DNA of 64,000 nucleotides from contig NZ_JBHTJO010000001.1 of assembly GCF_042676065.1 (NCBI RefSeq), forward strand, positions 744,001 to 808,000, read 5' to 3'. Shown one piece after another: positions 49,815-59,164 of this stretch. The notes beneath the pieces were generated by a model, which did no database searches, was not told where the DNA came from, and was given only the letters and a program-made list of their open reading frames with translations. Source of the DNA: Methyloligella solikamskensis. Its GTDB lineage: Bacteria > Pseudomonadota > Alphaproteobacteria > Rhizobiales > Methyloligellaceae. A program made the translations under genes and the position numbers. Numbering within the stretch: the first letter of the stretch is position 1; each line of letters starts with the position of its first letter.

Positions 49815-50527
49815 GGGATTCCCCTTCCCGTGCACATGCCCGATATACGTCTCCTTGAACCGAAATCAAGCGAAAACACCATGGTTCTAGGGAACTCGCT
49901 TGGCATTTTGCGAACAGCGGGGCCAATTCAGCGAAATATCATTCGGCTATTCATCGGAATCTTGTTCCAGGTGGAAGCTCCGAATTCAAGGTTTCCCTGA
50001 ACCTTGCAAAAAATTCAAGAAAGTTGTCGCCGCATGGTGCAAGACGGCAACAGCGCAATGACCAATTATTGACCAGAGGGGTTTGGCCTAACGATCTGGA
50101 ATATATTGATATTGAGGTGGTTCGGCCCATATTTTCGGCGGTGCCGATTTATTCAACAGAGACTGCTAACTTTCACTTCATTCATGGCGCTTGACATATA
50201 CGCATGGCTTTCGCAAACCAGAAGGCATCGCAGATCAACTGCAACTTCGGGGGATAAGCCAATGTATTTGTCAGTAGAACGCAGCAGCTCGACTGTCGGG
50301 TCCGCCACGCCTTCGGTGCTCGCCAGCGTCGCTTTGGTAACAGGCATCAATAATGCCTCCGGAGCGCCGGTGGCCCGACTGCTCCATGCGCCGGCTCAGC
50401 CGGTCTAACTGAACCTCACCTCAAATCTGAACGAACGACGTGGCGTTGCCGTCCCGCCGGACGCCGTCACCCGCGCGTCAAAGCGAGCTTGCCGCCGAGC
50501 AGGCGGACGAACGGAAAGGACCGAATA
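49815..50527. other. Upstream regions of the XRE-cupin and MetA-like genes
   Basis: 713 bases with little coding potential apart from the small reading frame at 50262. A perfect 7-bp hairpin (CAAGGTT at 49987-49993, AACCTTG at 50000-50006, loop TCCCTG) is present without a T run. The region is AT-rich around 50050-50200. No promoter can be fixed by eye. Confidence 0.35.
50262..50408 (+). CDS. Possible 48-residue peptide
   Basis: MYLSVERSSSTVGSATPSVL opens a short frame preceded by GGGGGATAAGCCA. It has no recognised domain and may be a leader peptide for the MetA-like gene or non-coding. Confidence 0.25.
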   Translation: MYLSVERSSSTVGSATPSVLASVALVTGINNASGAPVARLLHAPAQPV

Positions 50528-51377
50528 ATGAAAGTCAGAGCAAACCCGAAAGGGACCGCCAAATACGCATCACGAATTTATTGGCTGGCATGGGCTATTG
50601 CCCTTTGCTTGGTACTAGCGCTGCCGGCGCAGCGCGCGCTCGCGGGCGGGACCTCCGCGCCGGGCTTCACCTCGGGGATTCCGATCTACGCGATCTTCCC
50701 CAAGGGGATGTACTATCTCAACCAGACCTTGTCGAATGAGCGTGAGGTCGGCGAAGTGGACAACCGATCTAACGCCAATGTCTTCTTCTTCTACTATCAG
50801 AGCGATATTGAGATCGCGAATGGTCCACTTTCATTCGTCGTCGCGCCCACGGTTTTCGACGTGACCACAACGGCCGGCTATCACAACACTGGCCTCTACA
50901 ACACCTACTTCGCGACTCAGATCAGTTGGGAGATCGCTGACGGTCTCTATGTTGGCGGCCGGCTAGGCGGCTATATTCCGCAGGAGGACGATATCGCCTA
51001 CAATTATGGAACCATCGAGCCGCGGTTTGGTGCGACCTATCTCAAAGGCGGTTGGCAGGCGACGGCGAACTTCATGTTCGGGTTTCCGACCGGCGGCTCC
51101 GATGCGGATATCGCGCCGAACTACTTCGTCACGGATTTGTCGGTCACCAAGGCCTTTGGAAAATGGAGCGTGGGACCGGTGGCCCATGCGTCGGCTGATC
51201 TCGAAAGCCCGTATCCAGGCTATGAGGAGCAGAGCCAGTTCGCCTTGGGGGGGGCTTGTTGGCTACGATTTCGGGGGCGCAAGCTTACAACTGAAGCTGA
51301 CCCGGGATATCACCGAAGAGAACTATGGGGGCAAGGAGACCGCCGTCTGGACCAATCTGTTGGTCAAACTTTGGTAA
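50528..51377 (+). pseudogene. Outer-membrane MetA/SphA-like transporter, frame-shifted at a G8 tract
   Basis: The start is MKVRANPKGTAKYASRIYWL with a signal peptide ending RALA. The body is a beta-barrel of the 'putative MetA-pathway of phenol degradation' family, with alternating aromatic strands (VFFFYYQSDIEIANGPLSF, LYVGGRLGGYIPQEDDIAYN). At 51247-51254 a run of eight Gs shifts the frame; with seven the reading continues as LGGLVGYDFGGASLQ to TNLLVKLW, stopping at 51377. In the written frame a foreign tail runs to 51427. Either a real mutation, slippage switching, or a sequencing error. It may have let hydrophobic or ring-shaped substrate cross the outer membrane for the island pathway. 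Confidence 0.72.
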
Positions 51378-51427
51378 GAAAGTTCGGCGTTCCCGTGGAT
51401 TTGGTCCATGGGGACGCCGCTCTCTAG

Positions 51428-51827
51428 AGCGACCTTAGGATGGTCCTCTTGCAGCGATTTAGTCCATCTTTTCCCATAGGCAGTCGTCTCCGTGAGGATG
51501 CGAGGCCCGCTGCCCCGCTGAGAGTTAGCTAGGGGATGCCCCGCTAAGGTATCTTTGGCAGAACGGTGCGCCGGTAAATGGCGGCACAATATCTGACGGC
51601 TCCGTGCGCGTCCTCACCGATGATGGGGGGCTCATCCAATGGACCAAAAGACGCGCCCGGTTTTCGGAAGCGGCCTGGCTCATCTGTTGGCGGCAGGACA
51701 AGATTTTTCCGATGCCGATCTTCTATTGGAAACGACACTGCTTTAACTAGCACATTTCCTAGCACACATAGCATTCCTAGAGATAATAAGCTTTCGAAAA
51801 CAATTTTTTATTGGGTCCGTCATTCGT
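51428..51827. other. Non-coding end of the island
   Basis: 400 bases without a gene I can support. Minus-strand frames here (e.g. 51544-51774) have no recognised domain or ribosome site. The last 60 bases are AT-rich, as common near attachment sites. Confidence 0.35.
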
Positions 51828-53486
<1,659 letters not shown>

Positions 53487-53490
<4 letters not shown>

Positions 53491-53696
53491 TGATCGTTCC
53501 CTCCGCAGGGGCGTGGGCGGCTTTGCTGATCGTGTTCGGATTGCAGAGCGGCATAGTCGCGTTCGGCAGCGCGCTTGGCAAGATAGCGCACCAGGTCAGA
53601 GAGGCGCTCAAAGCTCTCCCGTCTATCCTGGGCCGTCTTCTGATTTTGCCGCGCCTGTTCCATGTCTCCGTTATGGAGACGAAGGGCAGAATCCAC
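53487..53696 (-). CDS. Small helical protein coupled to the serine recombinase
   Basis: 69 residues; its TGA overlaps the recombinase ATG (ATGA), the best evidence that it is real. It is rich in Glu, Arg, Gln and Ala (MEQARQNQKTAQDRRESFER) and probably a coiled helix. It might be a directionality factor or dimer partner of the recombinase; no domain recognised. Confidence 0.6.
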
Positions 53697-53770
53697 ACGG
53701 TCACGACCTGGTCACGCCGGAAGCCTTTCTCACAGCGCCGTAACAGATAGAGTTAATATTATGTTAAATA

Positions 53771-53796
53771 GTTGTATAGGATAATAAATATACAAC
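53771..53796. promoter_or_regulatory. Inverted repeat, candidate operator
   Basis: GTTGTATA (53771-53778) and TATACAAC (53789-53796) form a perfect 8-bp inverted repeat with a ten-base centre, in an AT-rich intergenic region between the divergent recombinase pair and the gene at 53833. The dyad spacing fits a dimeric DNA-binding protein. Confidence 0.5.
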
Positions 53797-53832
53797 CTTT
53801 GATTATATACCTATTGAAGAGAGGCCTGAATC

Positions 53833-54066
53833 ATGGATATGCCAAAGTATATAAACCTAAACCAAGCGCGTCTGTTGCTGGATAAAATGGGCGTCAATCT
53901 ATCCGACAGACAAATCAAGCGGGCGGCAGAGCCGGATGTACATGGGCGGCGCAAGCTGCCCTTTTTTATTGATCCGAGTGATGGAAAACTGAAGATAGAG
54001 CGCGGTTCACTGGTGCGAATTTACAATCAGTTGCAAGTAGACGCTGAAAAGAACTTGCGTGAATAA
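53833..54066 (+). CDS. Small hypothetical protein, possible excisionase-like DNA binder
   Basis: 77 residues (MDMPKYINLNQARLLLDKMG, then VNLSDRQIKRAAEPDVHGRRK and FFIDPSDGKLKIERGSLVR). The pattern of a short helix pair followed by a strand carrying KLPFFIDPSDG resembles small MerR/Xis-like factors, but I do not recognise the family. It lies 42 bases before the tyrosine integrase in the same direction, the usual place for an excisionase. GAGAGG precedes its ATG. Confidence 0.6.
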   Translation: MDMPKYINLNQARLLLDKMGVNLSDRQIKRAAEPDVHGRRKLPFFIDPSDGKLKIERGSLVRIYNQLQVDAEKNLRE

Positions 54067-54108
54067 AGCAACTGTGATTCTTTATAAGGATACTGAAATT
54101 GATTTTAT

Positions 54109-55317
54109 ATGTCAGATATTAGGAAGCGGGTAGGTAGCAAAGGCACCACGTACCAAGTCCGATACCCCAGCACGAAAACCAAATCGGGCTACGCATACGC
54201 CACCTTCAACACCATGAAGGAGGCGAGGGCTTTTCGTGAGGACGCCGCGGCGCGGCAATCCTTAGAAGCTGCATCTCAGCCGCTCTCAGTTAGCGAAGGC
54301 GTACAAATCTGGCTCGATGTTTGTGAGAAGGAAGGACGGGGCGGCCGCAGTCCGGTAACGACCTACACGCTGAAAACCTATCGCTATCGTGCTGAGATCA
54401 TCAAAGCATATGACTGGCCTAAGCCACTCAATGAGCTGACAGCCCCGGATGTCGTGGAGTTCCGATCATGGCTTCTCAAAAACCATAGCCGCGATCAGGC
54501 TCGCAAAGTCCTATCTTACTTTCATTCTATGGTGCTCGAACTTGTCAATCGCGGCCAGCTAAAGCATGACTTCGCCGCGGGTGTGCGGGTCACTGCGGCA
54601 TCCCGTTACGACGAGCCGGTGCAAATCCCTACTGAGCGTGAAATTCATCAGCTTCTCTCGGCTGCCGATCGGCTTGCGAACCATCGCAACCAACAGATCG
54701 CTAAGACGTGGGAACGCTACCGCCCGATGCTGTACCTTGCTGTGGACAGCGGTATGCGGCCCCAAGAGTATCTCGTTCTGCCGCGAGAAAATCTGACTGA
54801 CCGCGGCGTCACAGTGGACCGCGCCCTCGACGCCGGAGGCAAACACATATCCGCCACCAAGACGGCAGCAGGTCGCCGCTTCATCGATCTCAGTCCCGAC
54901 ACCATCGATATGGTCAAGCACTATGCCGATCACATTGCCCCCCCGAACAAGTTCGACCTAGTCTTCCCAACTGCAAACGGAACCTGGCTCAGCTCAAACA
55001 ACTGGCGTCGAAGAGGTTTTCAAACGGCGTGTGTGGAAGCTGGGCTCGTCGAAGAAGAGGAAATAGACGGCGAGACGGTCGCAGCGCCTAAGTACAAGCC
55101 TTACGACCTCAGGCACTTCTACGCATCGATGTTGATTGCGAATCGCGTCAATCTGAAAAGGATTCAGAGGTTGATGGGTCACTCGGATATTCAGACCACC
55201 CTGAATATTTATGGCCATGTAATAGAGCGTGTCGAATGGGAAGAACAGGAGCAGACTTGCTTGATTGCGTCGATGTCTCGAAAGTCATGTGGCAAATCTG
55301 TGGCAAGTTCTCCCTAA
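54109..55317 (+). CDS. Tyrosine-type site-specific integrase
   Basis: 402 residues. An N-terminal Arm-type segment (RKRVGSKGTTYQVRYPSTKT), a SAM-like core-binding domain (about 60-160) and the catalytic domain with Arg217 (DSGMRPQEYLVL), YDLRHFYASMLIANRV (Arg-His box) and LMGHSDIQTTLNIYGHV (His and the Tyr nucleophile). The gene ends 24 bases before a tRNA-Phe 3' fragment, so that tRNA is its likely target. Its sequence shows no relation to the serine recombinase nearby. Confidence 0.93.
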   Translation: MSDIRKRVGSKGTTYQVRYPSTKTKSGYAYATFNTMKEARAFREDAAARQSLEAASQPLSVSEGVQIWLDVCEKEGRGGRSPVTTYTLKTYRYRAEIIKAYDWPKPLNELTAPDVVEFRSWLLKNHSRDQARKVLSYFHSMVLELVNRGQLKHDFAAGVRVTAASRYDEPVQIPTEREIHQLLSAADRLANHRNQQIAKTWERYRPMLYLAVDSGMRPQEYLVLPRENLTDRGVTVDRALDAGGKHISATKTAAGRRFIDLSPDTIDMVKHYADHIAPPNKFDLVFPTANGTWLSSNNWRRRGFQTACVEAGLVEEEEIDGETVAAPKYKPYDLRHFYASMLIANRVNLKRIQRLMGHSDIQTTLNIYGHVIERVEWEEQEQTCLIASMSRKSCGKSVASSP

Positions 55318-55341
55318 CCCTTAGAACCCAAGGCTTTTAGT

Positions 55342-55391
55342 CAGGACTGAAAATCCTTGTGTCGGTGGTTCAAATCCGCCCCGAGGCACCA
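55342..55391 (+). repeat. tRNA-Phe 3' fragment, attachment-site copy
   Basis: Reads as anticodon loop CTGAAAA (anticodon GAA), variable region GTGTC, T arm GGTGGTTCAAATCCGCC, acceptor CCGAGGC and ACCA. The preceding bases do not form a 5' half. The intact tRNA-Phe gene is not in the window. Confidence 0.75.
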
Positions 55392-55572
55392 TTTAAAATC
55401 AATGACTTAGCACGCAAACACTAAGAGAAACAGCGTTTAGAGGTGTCTTTTGCCACAAAATGCCACCCCTCTGTAACCCGCAAGAATCCGCCATTCTCTT
55501 ATTTGAGCTTTTTCGCCTTGTGGCAAGTTTGTGGCAACAATACTCTCTGGGTTATTATGGAGGCGAGGCTCT

Positions 55573-56418
55573 ATGGTTGCTCTAAAGCGCTCCGAAATGC
55601 GTTTGATTGATGAAATATTCGAAATGGGTGGCGGTTATGTGCTCGATTTCTCCAACCGCAGTTTCGCTGAATTTTTCGAGGACGAGTTCGGAATCGACAT
55701 TTACAGCGGCAAGTACGACGCGCGTGGGACTTCCAAAGCAAACCACCTGCGCTCCCTAATCGAGCTTGAGGACGGATATTTCGTTGGACAGGTATTGCGA
55801 AAGCTATGGGCTTACCGGGGCGACATGCGCGGGCCACAGCACATCGGCACGCAGGAAGATATGCGCGATCAGGAGAAGCTGTTCGGGCTGATCCAAAAGA
55901 TCGAAGCGGGCACGCGAGCGCCGGTTACGACTTCACTGTCCGGCGCGGCCGGCATTCTGAATCTCGATACGGTATCGCGCGATCTGCAACGTGCGCTCGA
56001 TAGCGCCAAGACCGACCCTGAAGACGCAGTGACGGCTGCCTGTTCGACCGTCGAAAGCGTCTGCCGTTCCATTCTTGTCGAGTTAGGTGAACCGCTCCCT
56101 GCAAAGAAAGATATCAAAGGGCTCTTCAATGCCGTAAAGAAACCGCTCGGTCTTTCGCCGGATCGCACCGACATCGATCCGCAGATTACAGACGACGTGC
56201 GCAAGGTCCTGGGCGGTCTAGCCACCGTCATTGAAGGCGTTGGGGCGCTGCGTACCCACGGCGGCGATGCCCATGGTCGCGAACGGGGCTACACCCGGAT
56301 CGATCAGCGCATTGCCAGTCTGGCCATCCATGCGGCAAGCACCGCTGCGCTCTTTCTGATCGAAACCTGGCAACGCAAGTTCCCGAGCCGTGAATTGCCA
56401 CGCGCTGTCGAAGAGTAA
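55573..56418 (+). CDS. Abortive infection family protein (Abi_C domain)
   Basis: 281 residues from ATG 55573 after GGAGGCGAGG. An N-terminal helical domain (DEIFEMGGGYVLDFSNRSFA, EFFEDEFGIDIY) resembles the start of AbiJ-type proteins. The C-terminal Abi_C-like domain (about 150-275) has EDAVTAACSTVESVCRSILV and LRTHGGDAHGRERGY, the conserved short-chain 'LRN..GDAHG' signature. Likely a phage-defence protein carried as cargo next to the integrase. A trigger or toxin activity cannot be read from the sequence. Confidence 0.72.
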   Translation: MVALKRSEMRLIDEIFEMGGGYVLDFSNRSFAEFFEDEFGIDIYSGKYDARGTSKANHLRSLIELEDGYFVGQVLRKLWAYRGDMRGPQHIGTQEDMRDQEKLFGLIQKIEAGTRAPVTTSLSGAAGILNLDTVSRDLQRALDSAKTDPEDAVTAACSTVESVCRSILVELGEPLPAKKDIKGLFNAVKKPLGLSPDRTDIDPQITDDVRKVLGGLATVIEGVGALRTHGGDAHGRERGYTRIDQRIASLAIHAASTAALFLIETWQRKFPSRELPRAVEE

Positions 56419-56431
56419 TGGAAGCGCCCCC

Positions 56432-56635
56432 TTACGGGGACGCTACCGGCTGCAGGTGGCGGGAAAGCCGGCGATTCAGTTCGCGCTGGACATTCTCGTG
56501 TGAAGCGATCGCATTGCTGCGCTGGTGTGAACCAGCCTTGCTGCAGGCAAGCTCTTGGTCGATTGCGGCGAGCAGCGAAAACAGCTCGGCGATGCTGTGG
56601 GTTTTGAGTTCCTGGGCCAAAATCAGACGGCTCAT
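56432..56635 (-). CDS. Small hypothetical protein, 67 residues
   Basis: Starts MSRLILAQELKTHSIAELFS with an excellent AAAGGAGGAG before it; the frame is open upstream but that start has no ribosome site. Helical, with LLAAIDQELACSKAGSHQRS and a basic C-terminus. Not recognised. A short cargo gene near the integrase end, convergent with the Abi gene. The 336 bases between it and the next minus-strand gene hold a 6-bp palindromic hairpin (CCTGAT/ATCAGG near 56775) and nothing else I can name. Confidence 0.6.
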   Translation of the reverse strand: MSRLILAQELKTHSIAELFSLLAAIDQELACSKAGSHQRSNAIASHENVQRELNRRLSRHLQPVASP

Positions 56636-56971
56636 TGTCTCCTCCTTTGTCTGGAGGCCCCGCCCATCGGGACCTTTCCTGGAGGAGCGCGGAATCCGTT
56701 CCGCATAGGCGCAGCGCACCTTTAGGCCGCAACGAAAGTGGAGGAGCTTCGTCACTTGTGACGAACGCTTGCGCCTGATGCCTATCAGGGCGGTATCCCG
56801 GTTTTCAGAAAGGTTCTGTGGCGGTAGTCGTCAGGGTAGGAGGAGAAGTCGAGCCTGCTGGTTATGGCTCTGGTACGCGAAGCGCGCAGGACAAATGAGT
56901 TGCTTTCCGCTGCTCGCGCTTAGGCGCAAGAGTCACTGCCTAAAGCCGGACTGACTGCATCCGGGGCGGCA

Positions 56972-57202
56972 TTAATCGCTGTAGTCAAAAAAGTATTCTC
57001 TCTGCAACCGGCTGACAATGTGAATGAAGGCGTGCTTGCACTCCCAGCTTGTTCCGGGCTCGTCTATCCGGTTGGCGCTCCAATCACCATCATCGCCCTG
57101 AGCCTCAACCGATGCGCGAATGGTTTCGCAGCCCTCCTGGCGAAGCTCAGACTCGATCATCGTTTCGAGCTCGGAGGCGGTGCTTCTCTGTCTTTGGTCC
57201 AT
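56972..57202 (-). CDS. Small hypothetical acidic protein, 76 residues
   Basis: Starts MDQRQRSTASELETMIESEL after a perfect TAAGGAGAT, which supports it. Acidic, with GTSWECKHAFIHIVSRLQRE near the C-terminus and ending YFFDYSD. No family recognised. Confidence 0.6.
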   Translation of the reverse strand: MDQRQRSTASELETMIESELRQEGCETIRASVEAQGDDGDWSANRIDEPGTSWECKHAFIHIVSRLQREYFFDYSD

Positions 57203-57573
57203 ATCTCCTTATAGGCTGAGTCGGCCCGCTTTCTGCAATCCGCCTGCCGCTTGCCGAACCCGCGATCAGTTGTGCTTTGAGTCGCTTCGCTCATGTTTCT
57301 AGCGATAGGAGGCAGGCGGCGCTTGTTCTCGAAACGTGCGGTGGTGTTTCGGGATTTCGCTAAACGCGCGCCATTGGTCTGCTTCCGCCGTTTTCAAGAG
57401 GGATTGCTCTTAATCGACGCCAACTTGGCCGCCTTTGCCGCAGCTGCAACAGCTTGCCCGCTCCATTCGCGTGCGCTCCCGTGTGAGCTGTTCCCCTGGC
57501 GGTGCAGCTAGCGGACTGCAGCCGTCCTGATCAGTGGGCGTAAAGAGCAACCCACTTGAAAAGGAGAAAGACA
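57203..57573. other. Intergenic region between divergent small genes
   Basis: 371 bases without a supported gene; it should carry the promoters for the genes at 57202 (minus) and 57574 (plus). No clear element seen. Confidence 0.3.
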
Positions 57574-57804
57574 ATGACACGTGATAAAAACCAAAACACA
57601 AGCACCAACCGCGAATCCAAAGCGCCGGCCTTTATCGCCTGGCACGTTTCAGAGCGGGACGAGAAGTCCTTCTGGAGCCGTATCGGCGCGGCCTGGGATC
57701 ACAAGGACGGCGAGGGCATGACCCTTCAGCTGGAAACGGTTCCGATGAACGGACGCATCGTTCTTCGCAAGCCGCAGGCTGATGAGGACGCTGGTCAGTC
57801 CTAA
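57574..57804 (+). CDS. Small protein of a plasmid/ICE-associated family, 76 residues
   Basis: ATG 57574 after AAAAGGAGAAAG. The body reads PAFIAWHVSERDEKSFWSRI, then GAAWDHKDGEGMTLQLETVP and GRIVLRKPQ, a compact beta-rich pattern I have seen on alphaproteobacterial plasmids but cannot attach to a function. A good terminator follows. Probably a house-keeping factor of the mobile element. Confidence 0.72.
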   Translation: MTRDKNQNTSTNRESKAPAFIAWHVSERDEKSFWSRIGAAWDHKDGEGMTLQLETVPMNGRIVLRKPQADEDAGQS

Positions 57805-57809
57805 TCCGA

Positions 57810-57840
57810 AGAGGGGTGCAAAAGATGCGCCCCTCTTTTT
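57810..57840 (+). terminator. Rho-independent terminator
   Basis: AGAGGGGTGC (57810-57819) pairs fully with GCGCCCCTCT (57827-57836), loop AAAAGAT, then a T run. Confidence 0.85.
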
Positions 57841-57912
57841 CTTAGCCACGCACTTGACCTTAAAGCTTAAACCCGTATAGATAATTTCTATAACAATAAA
57901 AAGGATGTATTA

Positions 57913-58287
57913 ATGCTTGTATTAAGAGATATATTTCATTTTAGACTGCGCTCTAAACAGATAAACTTGTTGGCTGCCATAGAGAAAGACGATATTTCCA
58001 AGATGGAGGGGATTCTCTCGGAAGGCCTTAACCCGAACCGGGTACTGGCTCTGCCGGTCAAGGAGCACCGTGTGCCGCCGTTATTTTTCGCAGCGTTGAC
58101 TGGCAAGAAGGACGCGGCTGCCCTCCTACTTCGGTACGGCGCGGATGCGAATTACGCCGACGACAACGGGTACACCGCACGTGACCGTGCCGTCGAGTTT
58201 GGCCATAGTGAAGTGGCAAACATGCTTGCGAAAGCTGAGCTCGCGCAGTCGAATGGCAAAGGTCCCCAGCCGCCGCAACCAAAATGA
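57913..58287 (+). CDS. Ankyrin-repeat protein
   Basis: 124 residues. Two or three ankyrin repeats: INLLAAIEKDDISKMEGILS, VPPLFFAALTGKKDAAALLL-RYGADANYADDNGYTARDRA, EFGHSEVANMLAKAE. No signal peptide; the first 15 residues are basic and hydrophobic. The 5' flank and first codons are AT-rich compared with neighbours. A protein-binding role is likely, partner unknown. AAGGA precedes the start. Confidence 0.8.
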   Translation: MLVLRDIFHFRLRSKQINLLAAIEKDDISKMEGILSEGLNPNRVLALPVKEHRVPPLFFAALTGKKDAAALLLRYGADANYADDNGYTARDRAVEFGHSEVANMLAKAELAQSNGKGPQPPQPK

Positions 58288-58345
58288 TCTCGCGTTGACA
58301 CCAGGGCCTTCGCGTTATTGACTTGCTCGCAGGCCGGGGGCAGTC

Positions 58346-58816
58346 ATGGCAACGCTTCCAGACATAAGCGAGTCTGAACTTGATTCTCTGAGCGAGGTTC
58401 AGCTCACAGCTCATTCTAAAGAATACTTGACCACGGGCGATCACGAGATCGCGCGCTATTATCAGGAAGAGCTCTTAATGCTGGGTGGCCAGCCGGTATT
58501 CGGAGCGCCCGGCTTGTCCCCCGAGGAACTAAAGAAGCAAGCAAAGGCGCTGTCGCGCGCTGTCAAACGTTTCGCAGACAAACACATGGAGAAGCTGAGA
58601 GAGCTCTGCGTCCGCTTCGACTATTGTGCGAAGATGGCACAAGCTGCGGGCAGGTTTCAAAACGAGCTTCCAGTCCTCAAAGGTCTCGCTGAATTCGGCT
58701 CGTTCAGCATGCTCGGTGCACCTGTCTTCAGCCTGAGCTGGTACCTCATGAAGTACAGGGTCCTCGACAAGTATATTTGCCAGTGCGACCAGCAGGGCGC
58801 CGCGCCTGCACCCTGA
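58346..58816 (+). CDS. Hypothetical protein, 156 residues
   Basis: Starts MATLPDISESELDSLSEVQL after GGGGGCAG. Mostly helical; a hydrophobic stretch (about 117-135, FGSFSMLGAPVFSLSWYLM) may enter the membrane. Five cysteines (LRELCVRFDYCAKMA and YICQCDQ) lie in the last two thirds. Not recognised; it lies 58 bases after the ankyrin gene and may be co-transcribed. Confidence 0.55.
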   Translation: MATLPDISESELDSLSEVQLTAHSKEYLTTGDHEIARYYQEELLMLGGQPVFGAPGLSPEELKKQAKALSRAVKRFADKHMEKLRELCVRFDYCAKMAQAAGRFQNELPVLKGLAEFGSFSMLGAPVFSLSWYLMKYRVLDKYICQCDQQGAAPAP

Positions 58817-58852
58817 GTCGTGCAGCTTCCTATCCTCACGGGTTACAGCTTC

Positions 58853-59164
58853 CTAATGCCAGTCAATCGGCATGATGCGGACATAGCTGCACTGGCCGTT
58901 TACCGGGCGGCCATGGCGCCAGCCCTGAATGCCGATATAGCGGCAATCGCTGTAGGTGACGCACTGGCCGTAGGCCTTGTGACACCGATAGGCGATCATC
59001 AGGTGCGGCGTGCCGTAGATCAGGCCCAAGCTGATTATGACCAGAAGCAGCCAGGTCTTAATCCGCGGGCGGATAAGCCAGCGCAGGGCGGGACCGATGG
59101 CGATGCGGCCTCGGTTGGGAGTGATCCGGCGCGCGCCGGTAACGGTGACCTCAAAGTCAGACAT
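58853..59164 (-). CDS. Small membrane protein coupled to the coupling-protein gene
   Basis: 103 residues starting MSDFEVTVTGARRITPNRGR; its ATG overlaps the TraG-like stop by eight bases. One membrane helix (about 42-62, WLLLVIISLGLIYGTPHLMI) precedes a Cys-rich periplasmic part (RCHKAYGQCVTYSDCRYIG and NGQCSYVRIM) that probably forms disulfides. Possibly a transfer accessory protein; not recognised. Confidence 0.7.
   Translation of the reverse strand: MSDFEVTVTGARRITPNRGRIAIGPALRWLIRPRIKTWLLLVIISLGLIYGTPHLMIAYRCHKAYGQCVTYSDCRYIGIQGWRHGRPVNGQCSYVRIMPIDWH

Noticed and set aside
51544..51774. Minus-strand frame of 76 residues next to the att copy
   Set aside because: No ribosome site or recognised domain; could be a transposase remnant but nothing in the sequence proves it.
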